From NCBI GenBank assembly GCA_002345565.1, contig DDVS01000004.1:434001-498000 (forward strand): a stretch of 64,000 nucleotides of DNA, given 5' to 3'. Below, in pieces: positions 9,736 through 17,425 of this stretch. The position numbers and the translations under genes were made by a program. Source of the stretch: Flavobacteriales bacterium UBA2306. Lineage in GTDB: Bacteria > Bacteroidota > Bacteroidia > Flavobacteriales > Weeksellaceae. Below the pieces are notes generated by a model. It saw only the letters and a list, made by a program, of their open reading frames with translations. It had not been told where the DNA came from and did no database searches. Position 1 is the stretch's first letter, and the number at the start of each line of letters is the position of its first letter.

Positions 9736-10062
9736 ATGAAATATACAGACGACCAAATTGCAGATATTGGCGAAGAAATAATTAAAGAGTTAAAAACCGT
9801 TTTTGACCCGGAAATTCCGGTTGATATTTATGAATTAGGATTGGTTTACGACGTCCAGATTTCGGATGAAGGCGAAGTTTTGGTAATAATGACATTAACC
9901 TCTCCAAATTGCCCGGTTGCAGAAACTTTACCTGTAGAAGTGGAAGAAAAAGTGAAAGCGGTAGAAAATGTAAAATCTGCAAAAGTAGAACTCACTTTTG
10001 AACCGACTTGGACCAAAGAAATGATGAGCGAAGAAGCCAAGTTTGAACTTGGTATGTTGTAA
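9736..10062 (+). CDS. MIP18/DUF59-family iron-sulfur assembly protein (SufT/PaaD-like)
   Basis: A 108-residue DUF59 (MIP18) protein. The family helps to deliver or mature Fe-S clusters and is often called SufT when near suf genes. Recognisable parts are TVFDPEIPVDIYELGLVYDV, with the conserved DPE, the central hydrophobic strand VLVIMTLTSPNCPVAETLP holding the conserved Cys, and VELTFEPTWTKEMMSEEAK at the end. It starts right after the exonuclease stop codon. The suf operon itself is not here, but sufE lies 3 kb downstream. A specific partner is not shown. Confidence 0.85.
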   Translation: MKYTDDQIADIGEEIIKELKTVFDPEIPVDIYELGLVYDVQISDEGEVLVIMTLTSPNCPVAETLPVEVEEKVKAVENVKSAKVELTFEPTWTKEMMSEEAKFELGML

Positions 10063-10066
10063 AAAT

Positions 10067-10095
10067 AAATCCTGCAATTAGCAGGATTTTTATTT
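10067..10095 (+). terminator. Intrinsic terminator between convergent genes
   Basis: AAATCCTGC and GCAGGATTT form a nine-base stem around an AATTA loop, followed by T-rich DNA. A-rich DNA on the other side lets it also serve the opposite-strand OsmC-like gene. Confidence 0.75.
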
Positions 10096-10499
10096 TAGTC
10101 ATTATATTCGAAAAGGAAGATTTTTTTGATGTCTTCGTTGAGACTTAGATAAACAGGACTGTTTTTAACCGCATTTTCTAAAAAATCTTTTTGGTCTTGC
10201 GTATAAGAATGTGGGAATTTGAAAACGCAGAAAATCTCACCAATTCTTCTTGGTTCAAAATACATTGTTTTCTTCAAGTCGCAAGTTGCTCCTGTAATAT
10301 CGATATTTCTTTCTTTTCCTAACACAACCAGATGTGCAAAAACACTTTGTGCTAAAGCTGTTGCAAAAATATCCGTTGGAGAAAAGTGCTCACGTACACT
10401 AAAATCATTTGTAGGAATATATGAAGTGAAAACATCACCAGAGCTTTCGTGTAAAGAATCAATCCTATTCTCACCTACATAAGTCGTTTTTGAAGTCAT
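10095..10499 (-). CDS. OsmC-fold protein lacking both redox cysteines
   Basis: The 134-residue protein follows the OsmC/Ohr fold pattern (SPTDIFATALAQSVFAHL, then FEPRRIGEIFCVFKFP, then AVKNSPVYLSL). In peroxide-reducing OsmC/Ohr enzymes the central helix and the loop before the last strand each carry a redox Cys. Here those positions are Ser52 (ALAQS) and Ser114 (KNSPVY). The remaining Cys (73 and 91) are elsewhere in the fold. It is therefore probably not a thiol peroxidase and may have a binding or structural role. A normal OsmC paralogue with both Cys is encoded at 22433-22846. The gene is convergent with the DUF59 gene and shares a terminator. Confidence 0.75.
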   Translation of the reverse strand: MTSKTTYVGENRIDSLHESSGDVFTSYIPTNDFSVREHFSPTDIFATALAQSVFAHLVVLGKERNIDITGATCDLKKTMYFEPRRIGEIFCVFKFPHSYTQDQKDFLENAVKNSPVYLSLNEDIKKIFLFEYND

Positions 10500-10619
10500 A
10501 ACCGATAGTTTTTTTTAATTGTTTTTTCTGTAATAAAATTACGTCATTTTTTTGAAATCTCGAATTATGAATATGAATAATTGTTAAAATATGATATAGT
10601 TTATGTCTAATCAGATAAT

Positions 10620-11468
10620 TTAGAAATGAAAAATATCCTTTGCCATATTATAAGCACTTTCAAAATGCAACAGATTCTGATGAATTTCCAGCTTCTCCGA
10701 CTGCATAAATGTAAAAATTTTCTCAGTCGGCATATTTCCTACCAAATCATCTTTCGCCATCGGGCAACCGCCAATTCCTTTTATGGCGCTGTCAAATCTT
10801 CTGCAACCTTGGTCATAAGCGGCTTTCAGTTTTACATAAGAGTCTTCATATCTGTTATGAAAATGTGCTCCGAAATTAATGTCAGGATATTTTGCAGGAA
10901 TTTTATTGAACAAAAGTGATATTTTCTCCACATTACCAACGCCAGTAGTATCAGAAAGTAAAATATTTTTAATTCCGATTTCTTCAAAACGTTTTGCCCA
11001 AAAATCGACGTCTTCCCATTTCCAGCTTTCACCATAAGGATTTCCAAAAGCCATTGAAAAATAAAGATTCAGTTGTCTGCCTTCAGATTTTGTCAGTTTC
11101 AATATATTTACAACTTCCGTAAAAGCTTCTTCACGACTTTTATTGGTATTTCTATGTTGGAAGGTTTCAGAAATAGAAAAAGGAAATCCCAAAATATCAA
11201 CCTGTTCGTGGCTCAAGGCTTTTTCAGCACCTTTCAGATTGGCAACAATCACGGAAAGTTTTGTGTTGGAAAGCGATTTATCTATTTCGTCTACCACAAT
11301 CCCAGAATCTGCCATCTGAGGCATTGTTTTCGGATTCACAAAACTTCCGCAATCCAAGACATCAAAACCAACTTCCATCAGTCGGTTGATGTAATCTATT
11401 TTCTGTTGCGTAGGAATCATTTCTCCCCAGCCTTGCATCGCGTCACGTGGACATTCGGTTAAGAACAT
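10620..11468 (-). CDS. Hydroxymethylglutaryl-CoA lyase-type aldolase
   Basis: A DRE-TIM metallolyase of the HMG-CoA lyase group, which cleaves 3-hydroxy-3-methylglutaryl-CoA to acetoacetate and acetyl-CoA at the end of leucine breakdown. Visible features are the N-terminal ECPRDAMQGW (catalytic Arg-Asp), LLSDTTGVGN in the middle of the barrel, AHFHNRYEDS with the metal-binding His-x-His, and the loop GIGGCPMAKDDLVGN containing the catalytic Cys. Its 282 residues agree with the family. Related homocitrate or citramalate synthases lack the GIGGCP loop. It stands alone; other leucine-degradation genes are not in the window. Confidence 0.85.
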   Translation of the reverse strand: MFLTECPRDAMQGWGEMIPTQQKIDYINRLMEVGFDVLDCGSFVNPKTMPQMADSGIVVDEIDKSLSNTKLSVIVANLKGAEKALSHEQVDILGFPFSISETFQHRNTNKSREEAFTEVVNILKLTKSEGRQLNLYFSMAFGNPYGESWKWEDVDFWAKRFEEIGIKNILLSDTTGVGNVEKISLLFNKIPAKYPDINFGAHFHNRYEDSYVKLKAAYDQGCRRFDSAIKGIGGCPMAKDDLVGNMPTEKIFTFMQSEKLEIHQNLLHFESAYNMAKDIFHF

Positions 11469-11491
11469 TGGTCTTTCAATTTTAAATATTT

Positions 11492-11571
11492 GGGCAGCTT
11501 AATCCGCCTTCCGTTCCCGCTTTTTTCTTTTTTATCAAAAAAGAAAAAGAGCTCCACTCAAGTCGGGCTGC
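11492..11571 (+). repeat. Intergenic element with conserved ends, copy 1
   Basis: An 80-bp element starting GGGCAGCTTAATCCGCC and ending CTCAAGTCGGGCTGC. The interior holds a strong hairpin: CTTTTTTCTTTTTT at 11520-11533, then ATC, then a near-perfect complement to 11549. A second copy with the same ends but an unrelated inner hairpin lies at 54415-54533 in the same orientation. Both sit between divergent genes. It could be a non-autonomous mobile repeat or a structured RNA. Confidence 0.7.
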
Positions 11572-11675
11572 TATTACAGCGTATAAGAACTTTTTAATAA
11601 TCAATCATCGTTTATCGGTTATAATCAACATTTAACTATGACCACATATTATTTGTCGTTCACTGCATAAATATA

Positions 11676-11683
11676 TAACTTTG
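11676..11683 (+). promoter_or_regulatory. Putative promoter of pepT
   Basis: TAACTTTG is an exact TAnnTTTG -7 box. TTTG at 11652-11655 lies 20 bp upstream, the expected -33 spacing, and the pepT ATG is 19 bp downstream. Confidence 0.65.
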
Positions 11684-11702
11684 CGGAGATATAGCAAATT
11701 AT

Positions 11703-12953
11703 ATGGAAAACATCCAATTAGACGGTATTTGGAGAGAAAAACTCCTTAATAGATTCATTACTTACATCAAGATATTTTCTACCAGCGATGCAGAAAGCGA
11801 GACGACGCCTTCTACAGAAAGGCAGTGGGATATTGCCAATTATCTGTACAAAGAATTGCAGGATTTAGGATTGGAAGATGTGAGTATTGATGAGAAAGGA
11901 TACGTTTTTGGATTCATTCCTTCTAATAAAGAGGAGAAAGTTCCTCAAGTTGGATTCATTGCGCATTACGATTCGTCACCGGATTTCAATGGTGAAAATG
12001 TGAATCCGCAAATTTGGGAAAATTATGACGGAGAAGATTTGTTACTGAACAAAGAAACGGGATTTACTTTGTCGTCAACCAAATTTGAAGCTTTAAAGAA
12101 ATATATCGGGCAAACCATCATCGCAACAGACGGAACAACATTGTTGAGCGCTGATGATAAAGCCGGAGTTGCAGAGATTGTAACTGCTGCAGAATTTCTG
12201 TTAGCCAATCCTCAAATCAAACACGGACGAATTTCTATTGGTTTCAATCCGGATGAAGAGATTGGAAGAGGCGCACATCATTTTGACGTAGAGAAATTCG
12301 GAGCAGAATGGGCTTACACAATGGACGGCGGAGAAATCGGAGAGTTGGAATATGAAAACTTTAACGCAGCAGGCGCAGTTGTAAAAATCCACGGATTGTC
12401 TGTCCATCCAGGTTATTCTTTTGGTAAAATGCTTAATGCCGGATTAGTGGCTTCGGAATTTATTAATTCACTTCCAGCTAATGAAACACCTGCTACAACA
12501 AAAGGTTTCGAAGGTTTTTTCCATTTAACAGATTTTGAAGGTGATGTTTCCGAAGCTAAACTTCAATACATCATTCGTGACCACGATGACCAAAAATTTG
12601 AAGATAGAAAAAAACTGATTGCTGAAAAAGTTGAGGAAATCAATAAAAAATATGGCGAGAAGACTGCTGAAATAGAAATCAAGCAGCAATATCTCAATAT
12701 GAAAAAACAATTCGAAGGTAAAATGCACATCGTGGATATTGCGGAACAAGCAATGAAAGATTCCGGAATTGAACCGAAAATTAAAGCGATTAGAGGTGGA
12801 ACAGATGGTGCACAATTGTCTTATATGGGATTGCCTTGCCCCAATATTTTTGCAGGCGGACACAACTTCCACGGACCATACGAATTTGTGCCTGTGGAAA
12901 GTATGATGGCAGCAGTAAAAGTAATTGCTAATATTGCCCAATTGGTAAAATAA
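11703..12953 (+). CDS. pepT: Peptidase T (tripeptide aminopeptidase)
   Basis: PepT is a cytoplasmic M20-family dizinc aminopeptidase that releases the N-terminal residue of tripeptides. The 416-residue protein is of normal length. Zinc-site motifs in order are FIAHYDSSPDF (His and catalytic Asp), LLSADDKAGVAEI (bridging Asp), FNPDEEIGRGAHHFD (catalytic Glu and a ligand), AYTMDGGEIGE, and near the end GGTDGAQLSYMGLPCPN and AGGHNFHGPYEF with the final His. It has its own promoter and ends 29 bp before sufE, which may be read through from it. Confidence 0.93.
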   Translation: MENIQLDGIWREKLLNRFITYIKIFSTSDAESETTPSTERQWDIANYLYKELQDLGLEDVSIDEKGYVFGFIPSNKEEKVPQVGFIAHYDSSPDFNGENVNPQIWENYDGEDLLLNKETGFTLSSTKFEALKKYIGQTIIATDGTTLLSADDKAGVAEIVTAAEFLLANPQIKHGRISIGFNPDEEIGRGAHHFDVEKFGAEWAYTMDGGEIGELEYENFNAAGAVVKIHGLSVHPGYSFGKMLNAGLVASEFINSLPANETPATTKGFEGFFHLTDFEGDVSEAKLQYIIRDHDDQKFEDRKKLIAEKVEEINKKYGEKTAEIEIKQQYLNMKKQFEGKMHIVDIAEQAMKDSGIEPKIKAIRGGTDGAQLSYMGLPCPNIFAGGHNFHGPYEFVPVESMMAAVKVIANIAQLVK

Positions 12954-12982
12954 TTGATTAGTTTTATAAATAATTATTCTGA

Positions 12983-13402
12983 ATGACAATCAAAGAAAAA
13001 CAACAGGAACTGATAGAAGAATTCGCCTTTCTGGACGATTGGGAACAGAAATACGAATATATCATAGATCTTGGGAAAGAGCTAAAAGGACTTCCTGAGG
13101 ATAAGAAAACAGACGAAAACCTAATCCGAGGCTGCCAGTCCAAAGTTTGGATTGATGCTGAGTTTACAGATGGAAAATTGTTTTTCAATGCAGATTCTGA
13201 TGGAATTTTACCGAAAGGAATTGTTTCTCTTCTGGTAAGAATTTACAGTGGGCATACGACTCAGGAGATTCTTGATTCTGATTTTGATTTCATTTCAGAA
13301 ATCGGGTTACAGGAGTTTTTATCTCCGTCAAGAGCCAACGGATTAATGGCAATGACCAAACAAATCAAATTTTACGCAGTAGCATTTCAACTAAAGAAAT
13401 AG
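12983..13402 (+). CDS. sufE: SufE-family sulfur acceptor
   Basis: SufE takes the persulfide from the cysteine desulfurase SufS and passes it to the SufBCD scaffold in Fe-S cluster assembly. The 139-residue protein has the family core, including DKKTDENLIRGCQSKVWI with the active Cys (GCQS), and a C-terminal helix ending AMTKQIKFYAVAFQL. It is not next to suf genes; its neighbours are pepT and a glycosyltransferase whose GTG start comes directly after the sufE stop. Members of this family also include CsdE-like proteins, which cannot be separated here. Confidence 0.85.
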   Translation: MTIKEKQQELIEEFAFLDDWEQKYEYIIDLGKELKGLPEDKKTDENLIRGCQSKVWIDAEFTDGKLFFNADSDGILPKGIVSLLVRIYSGHTTQEILDSDFDFISEIGLQEFLSPSRANGLMAMTKQIKFYAVAFQLKK

Positions 13403-14368
13403 GTGAAAAGAATTCTGGCATATCGTTTTTCTGCATTCGGAGATGTAGCAATGACAGTTCCTGTTTGTGTAGAATTTCTGGAACAAAATCCGGATGTTGA
13501 AATTATTTTTGTGAGCAGAGAAAACTTCAAAGATCTATTTTATCTACATCCTAGACTCAAATTTCATGGTATAAGTTTCGATAATTATAAGGGGATTTGG
13601 GGTCTCAGAACTTTGACTAGACAGTTAATTAGAACTTATAAACCAAATTACGTAGCAGATTTGCATGATGTATTAAGAACAAAAATGCTCAATTCAATTT
13701 TCAGAAGACACCATTACAAAGTTTACAAAATTGATAAAGGAAAAGATGATAAAGAAAGACTCACCAATGTCTGGAATTTAGATAAAAATCCTCTGAAAAG
13801 AACCACAGAACGCTATGCAGATGTTTTTAGAAAAATGGGATTTTCCCTCAGTTTGTCTTACCAATTGCGGCCTCAATCTACATCCAAAAAAAATATAGGA
13901 TTTGCACCTTTTGCACAGCACAAAGGCAAAGTAATGCCCATTGAAAAATCATTTGAATTGGCTAAAATCCTTTCCAGATCGCATAAAGTCTATTTTTTTG
14001 GCGGAGGAAAAGAAGAAGATGCTATTCTAAAAAAATGGGAGACAGAAATTCCAAATACAGAAAGTTTATCGGGAAAATTAAGTTTGGATCAGGAACTTAA
14101 AAAAATCTCAGGCCTTGAGGTGATGATTTCTATGGATTCTGCTAATATGCACTTGGCAAGTTTGGTAGGCACAAGGTGTATTTCGGTTTGGGGTTCTACC
14201 CATTATTTTGCGGGTTTTTTAGGCTATGGTCAGAGTGAGGATGATATTGTCCATGTCAAAGATTTATCTTGCAGACCGTGTTCTGTCTTTGGAGATAAAG
14301 AATGTTTCCGGGGAGATTATGCTTGTTTGGCAGAATTGGACATCCAGCATATTATAGATAAAATATGA
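13403..14368 (+). CDS. Glycosyltransferase family 9 (heptosyltransferase-like)
   Basis: A GT9 enzyme of the ADP-heptose:LPS heptosyltransferase type, expected to add a sugar during lipopolysaccharide or related glycan synthesis on the inner face of the membrane. The GT-B fold begins with ILAYRFSAFGDVAMTVP. The nucleotide-sugar half has IGFAPFAQHKGKVMP, FGGGKEEDA and the signature MISMDSANMHLASLVG. The start is GTG, directly after the sufE stop codon, which gives the correct N-terminal strand. The gene overlaps the next glycosyltransferase by four bases (ATGA). The true acceptor and donor are unknown. Confidence 0.85.
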   Translation: MKRILAYRFSAFGDVAMTVPVCVEFLEQNPDVEIIFVSRENFKDLFYLHPRLKFHGISFDNYKGIWGLRTLTRQLIRTYKPNYVADLHDVLRTKMLNSIFRRHHYKVYKIDKGKDDKERLTNVWNLDKNPLKRTTERYADVFRKMGFSLSLSYQLRPQSTSKKNIGFAPFAQHKGKVMPIEKSFELAKILSRSHKVYFFGGGKEEDAILKKWETEIPNTESLSGKLSLDQELKKISGLEVMISMDSANMHLASLVGTRCISVWGSTHYFAGFLGYGQSEDDIVHVKDLSCRPCSVFGDKECFRGDYACLAELDIQHIIDKI

Positions 14369-15267
14369 AATTAAGCATTTGTATTCCAATATATAATTTT
14401 GATGTTCATAATCTTGTAACCAGTTTGCATCGTGAAATCGTGGAATCTGATTTGGATGTTGAAATATTGCTTATAGATGATGCTTCTGAAAAACAATACA
14501 TAGAAAAAAACAAAGATTTAGAAAGTCAAGTTTCACAATTCATTTTGCTGAATAAAAATTGGGGTCGCTCTAAAATCCGAAATCTTTTTCCAACATACTC
14601 CCAAGCAGATTATTTACTTTTTCTGGACTGTGACGGTAAAGTTATCATTGATGATTTTATCAAAAACTACCTCGATTTCATAGATAAATACCAGCCAGAA
14701 GTGGTCTATGGAGGTAGGATAGTTCAGGAAAACCAGCCCAGCCAAGATTATATTTTGCGGTGGAAATTTGCAGTAGAAAGAGAAAATATCCCGCTTTTTA
14801 AAAGACTAAAAATGCCTTATATGGCGTTTCAAACCAATAATTTTATTGTCAGAAAACAAATCTTGGAAACCTTTCCTTTTGATGAAAACATAACCCAATA
14901 TGGTTATGAAGATTTAATTTTTTCTGAACAGTTAAAAAAACACGGCATAAAAATCCATCATATAGAAAATCCTATCCTTAACATTGATATAGAAAAAAAT
15001 GAAATTTTCTTGAAAAAAGCAGACGAATCTGCCAAAAGTCTCTCACAATTAATAAAAGCAGATCTAAGTTTTTCTCAATCCTCTGATATTAAACTGGTTA
15101 AAATTTATAGTCAACTTGTAAAATTAAAACTGACAGGAATTGTTACAATCTTCTATAAACTTCTTAAACCCTATCTGGAAAAAAAACTTATCAAAGGACA
15201 GTCATCTCTCACATTTTTAGATGTTTACAAGCTAGGTCAACTTATCGGTTATATGAATAATGATTAA
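14365..15267 (+). CDS. Glycosyltransferase family 2
   Basis: A GT-A fold inverting glycosyltransferase of family 2. It opens with LSICIPIYNFDVHNL and EILLIDDASE. The metal- and sugar-nucleotide-binding DxD-type motif is LLFLDCDGKVI, and the acceptor-side acid is in YGYEDLIFSEQL. The C-terminal 80 residues are basic and helical and may contact the membrane. Translation is coupled to the GT9 gene by an ATGA overlap, so the two probably act in one glycan pathway. Its 3' end overlaps the opposite-strand VanZ gene by 26 bp. Confidence 0.85.
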   Translation: MKLSICIPIYNFDVHNLVTSLHREIVESDLDVEILLIDDASEKQYIEKNKDLESQVSQFILLNKNWGRSKIRNLFPTYSQADYLLFLDCDGKVIIDDFIKNYLDFIDKYQPEVVYGGRIVQENQPSQDYILRWKFAVERENIPLFKRLKMPYMAFQTNNFIVRKQILETFPFDENITQYGYEDLIFSEQLKKHGIKIHHIENPILNIDIEKNEIFLKKADESAKSLSQLIKADLSFSQSSDIKLVKIYSQLVKLKLTGIVTIFYKLLKPYLEKKLIKGQSSLTFLDVYKLGQLIGYMNND

Positions 15268-15706
15268 TTTGGTCATATTCTAGCTCTAAACGGATATTGG
15301 CAATATTGAGTTTTGTAACCAATTGAAAAGAAATATACCCCAAAAGCATCCCAAAAGTATTCAAGAAAACATCATCTACATCTGCGGTTCCTCTGGCAGT
15401 GTACCACTGTGCGAGCTCAATACAGCAGATCCAAGATGTAAAAAGTAAACTGAGCCATACTACGTTTTTCAATTTTTTATTCAAAATACCTAGCCAGCCA
15501 TAAGGCGTAAAAACCAAGATGTTACCAATAATATTTACCATAAATGTTTCAGAAAAAATCTTATGGTAATGGAAAAAATAACGAATACTCTGGAATGGAT
15601 TTTTTTGAATAAAACCAAACATAGGTTGCCTGCCACAACCATAAAACATCATATACAACAAGAAGAAAGTGTAGAAGAAAATCAGCACCGTATAATATCT
15701 TTTCAT
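15242..15706 (-). CDS. VanZ-family membrane protein
   Basis: A 154-residue membrane protein of the VanZ-like family, whose general role is unclear (the namesake gives low-level teicoplanin resistance). Four helices are visible: YYTVLIFFYTFFLLYMMFYG, NIIGNILVFTPYGWLGIL, VWLSLLFTSWICCIELAQ and DVDDVFLNTFGMLLGYISF. The conserved VanZ features NILVFTPYG and ADVDDVFLNTFG are clear. It is monocistronic and convergent with the GT2 gene. Confidence 0.85.
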   Translation of the reverse strand: MKRYYTVLIFFYTFFLLYMMFYGCGRQPMFGFIQKNPFQSIRYFFHYHKIFSETFMVNIIGNILVFTPYGWLGILNKKLKNVVWLSLLFTSWICCIELAQWYTARGTADVDDVFLNTFGMLLGYISFQLVTKLNIANIRLELEYDQINHYSYNR

Positions 15707-15929
15707 AGGTTTCCTTTAAAGGGATAAAGTCGATTTTCCGAATAGAGATATTTATATTATGTTAGATATCATCCGCAACAAAAATCTTTCCACTCAAAGA
15801 AAATTAAACAAACGATTGGATTTTTTGTGAGAAATTAACAAAACCAAACGATATATCATTTATAATTTAACATAATATTGGCTTTTGAAAATACTAATCA
15901 GGATTTGAAATCTAAATTTGGGGTCAATT
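15707..15929. other. Intergenic region with no clear gene
   Basis: About 220 bp of AT-rich DNA between the VanZ and YkgJ-type genes. An 11-bp inverted pair (ATATTATGTTA at 15754-15764, TAACATAATAT at 15868-15878) is present, but its low complexity makes chance likely. Confidence 0.5.
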
Positions 15930-16418
15930 TTATTTTTCTAATAATTTTCTCATTTTCTCTATAAAAACAAATGTAGCAGGACAAATCAACGTATTTTTGA
16001 TTGTGAGATTATTAATTTGATAGATTTTCTTTCGGTCTGTGTGCGGATATTCTCGGCAAGCTTTTGGACGAACATCATAGATGGAACAAGTGTTGTCATC
16101 ATTCAGGAAAAAGCAAGGCAAATTTTGAAGAACTTTGTCGTTATCTTCATCAACTCTCAGAAACTTAGATTCGAAATCAGCTTGTTTCATTCTGAGATGT
16201 TTCGAGATTCTTTCGATATCTTTTTCTGTGTAAAGCGGACCTGTTGTTTTACAGCAATTCGCACAACTGAGACAATCGATTTCCTCAAAGGTTTCTTCGT
16301 GTTTTTCTACAACCAAATAATCCAGATTTTTCGGCGGTTTCTTTTTGAGTCCGTCCAAGAATTTTTTGTGGTCTTTCTGTTTTTGTTGTGCTTGTTTTTT
16401 ATACAAATCAAGGTCCAT
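15930..16418 (-). CDS. YkgJ-family cysteine cluster protein
   Basis: A 162-residue protein of the YkgJ/CxxCxxCC family, predicted to bind a metal or Fe-S centre through conserved cysteines. The signature is IDCLSCANCCKTTGPLY in the middle, followed by LPCFFLNDDNTCSIYDVRP and KACREYPHTD, with a last Cys in LICPATFVF. The N-terminal 50 residues are Lys/Gln-rich. No substrate is known for the family. It follows a 59-residue membrane protein by nine bases and is probably translated from the same transcript. Confidence 0.85.
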   Translation of the reverse strand: MDLDLYKKQAQQKQKDHKKFLDGLKKKPPKNLDYLVVEKHEETFEEIDCLSCANCCKTTGPLYTEKDIERISKHLRMKQADFESKFLRVDEDNDKVLQNLPCFFLNDDNTCSIYDVRPKACREYPHTDRKKIYQINNLTIKNTLICPATFVFIEKMRKLLEK

Positions 16419-16427
16419 TCTGCAAAA

Positions 16428-16607
16428 TTAGTGGTTTTCTAAGGAAAACACTAAATAATATAATCCGCACCAAAGCAATGAGAATCCCATTACAAATAGA
16501 AATGAAGATTTTAAATCTTGTTTATTCTTCTTTACAAAATGTTTGTACAGCGTAACAGCAATAAATCCCAAGATAACTAAAGTCGGTAAAAGAGTGAATG
16601 TATACAT
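16428..16607 (-). CDS. Small two-helix membrane protein (59 aa)
   Basis: A short reading frame from an ATG at 16605-16607 to a TAA at 16428-16430. It encodes 59 residues with two hydrophobic segments (FTLLPTLVILGFIAVTLY and FLFVMGFSLLWCGLYYLVF) separated by a basic loop (KHFVKKNKQDLKSS). An exact TAnnTTTG box lies upstream on the same strand, and the stop is nine bases before the YkgJ-family start. The hydrophobic pattern, promoter and operon spacing support a real gene. I do not recognise a family. Confidence 0.65.
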   Translation of the reverse strand: MYTFTLLPTLVILGFIAVTLYKHFVKKNKQDLKSSFLFVMGFSLLWCGLYYLVFSLENH

Positions 16608-16621
16608 AATTATGCTTTTAT

Positions 16622-16629
16622 CAAATATA
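16622..16629 (-). promoter_or_regulatory. Putative -7 box for the small membrane protein/YkgJ unit
   Basis: On the minus strand this reads TATATTTG, an exact TAnnTTTG box, 14 bases before the ATG of the 59-residue membrane protein. Confidence 0.5.
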
Positions 16630-16673
16630 CAAAAACTGACATTAATCTTATTTCAAACTGATTCAAAAAACGA

Positions 16674-16681
16674 TAACTTTG
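16674..16681 (+). promoter_or_regulatory. Putative promoter of the truncated haemoglobin gene
   Basis: TAACTTTG is an exact -7 box, with TTTC 19 bp upstream. It implies a transcript start about 15 bases before the ATG at 16703 and rules out the TTG at 16679 as start codon. Confidence 0.6.
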
Positions 16682-16702
16682 GTAGAATTAAAATATCGAA
16701 TT

Positions 16703-17083
16703 ATGAATGATATTACAACAAGAGAAGACGTAGAATTTCTTGTGAAAGAATTCTATAACCAAGTGATAAAAGACGAGCTCATCGGATTTTTCTTCACAGA
16801 CGTTGCGAAAATTGATCTTAATAAACATCTTCCGAAAATGTACAATTTTTGGGAAAGTATCTTGTTAGGAAATCCTGTTTATGAAGGTCATCCAATGGGA
16901 AAACATTTCCCAATCAATGAAGTTTCGGCTTTAGAAGAAAAGCATTTTAATCGTTGGTTGCAGATTTGGGAGAAAACAGTTCACGAAAATTTTGACGGAG
17001 AAAATGCTGAAAACGCCATTAACCGAGCTTTAAATATCGCAAGAATTATGAATCACAAAATGGCGAATGCGAGGAGAAATTAG
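16703..17083 (+). CDS. Group III truncated haemoglobin
   Basis: A 126-residue 2/2 haemoglobin of group III, probably binding O2 or NO. It starts at the ATG at 16703 (MNDITTREDVEFLV). Helix B carries FYNQVIKDELIGFFF. The central segment MYNFWESILLGNPVYEGHPMGKH and the proximal-His helix LEEKHFNRWLQIWEKTV are typical of the group. Physiological roles in the group are poorly settled. It stands alone with its own promoter. Confidence 0.88.
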   Translation: MNDITTREDVEFLVKEFYNQVIKDELIGFFFTDVAKIDLNKHLPKMYNFWESILLGNPVYEGHPMGKHFPINEVSALEEKHFNRWLQIWEKTVHENFDGENAENAINRALNIARIMNHKMANARRN

Positions 17084-17089
17084 ATTTTT

Positions 17090-17425
17090 CTAAAATTCAA
17101 AATGATACAAGTGATAATCTATCCAGTCCGTCAACATATGAAACAACAATCCAACGCCAATAATCCTTGGAATTCCTCTAAACAACAATAACAGGAAATA
17201 AATTCCGATGGACCAATAAGTGTGAAGCGGATGAAAATTGATACTGCATCTGTCCGGAGCAAAAATTGGTGTACTGAGCAAATGGTCTGCATCTACCAAC
17301 ATTGTCGCCAACATTATGAAGTAAGCTTTTTTCCAATCTTTTTTGAAGAACAAAAAAGCCAACACGAGGGGGAAACCGAAGTGTAAAAAGTAGTGCAAAA
17401 ATGGCCTCAACAAAGAATAATCCAT
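17090..17425 (-). CDS. Small membrane protein, DUF6122-like
   Basis: A 111-residue membrane protein with four hydrophobic stretches and conserved-looking His/Asp residues: FLHYFLHFGFPL at the start, LVDADHLL in the middle, FHPLHTYWS, and HMLTDWIDYHLYH at the end. This His/Asp arrangement resembles the DUF6122 and YdjM-like families of putative membrane metal-dependent hydrolases. No activity can be stated. Its ATG overlaps the end of the AlkD-like gene by one base, so the two are cotranslated. Confidence 0.6.
   Translation of the reverse strand: MDYSLLRPFLHYFLHFGFPLVLAFLFFKKDWKKAYFIMLATMLVDADHLLSTPIFAPDRCSINFHPLHTYWSIGIYFLLLLFRGIPRIIGVGLLFHMLTDWIDYHLYHFEF

Noticed and set aside
12525..12989. 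A 154-codon minus-strand frame across the end of pepT
   Set aside because: It is antisense to the conserved zinc-site motifs of pepT. The Phe/Ile-rich product is what AT-rich antisense gives.
15754..15878. An 11-base inverted pair 103 bases apart upstream of the VanZ gene
   Set aside because: Low-complexity A/T sequence and wide spacing make chance likely.
16017..16442. A 141-codon plus-strand frame over the YkgJ-family gene
   Set aside because: The opposite strand encodes the clear Cys-cluster protein. This frame is Phe/Ile-rich and unrelated to any family.
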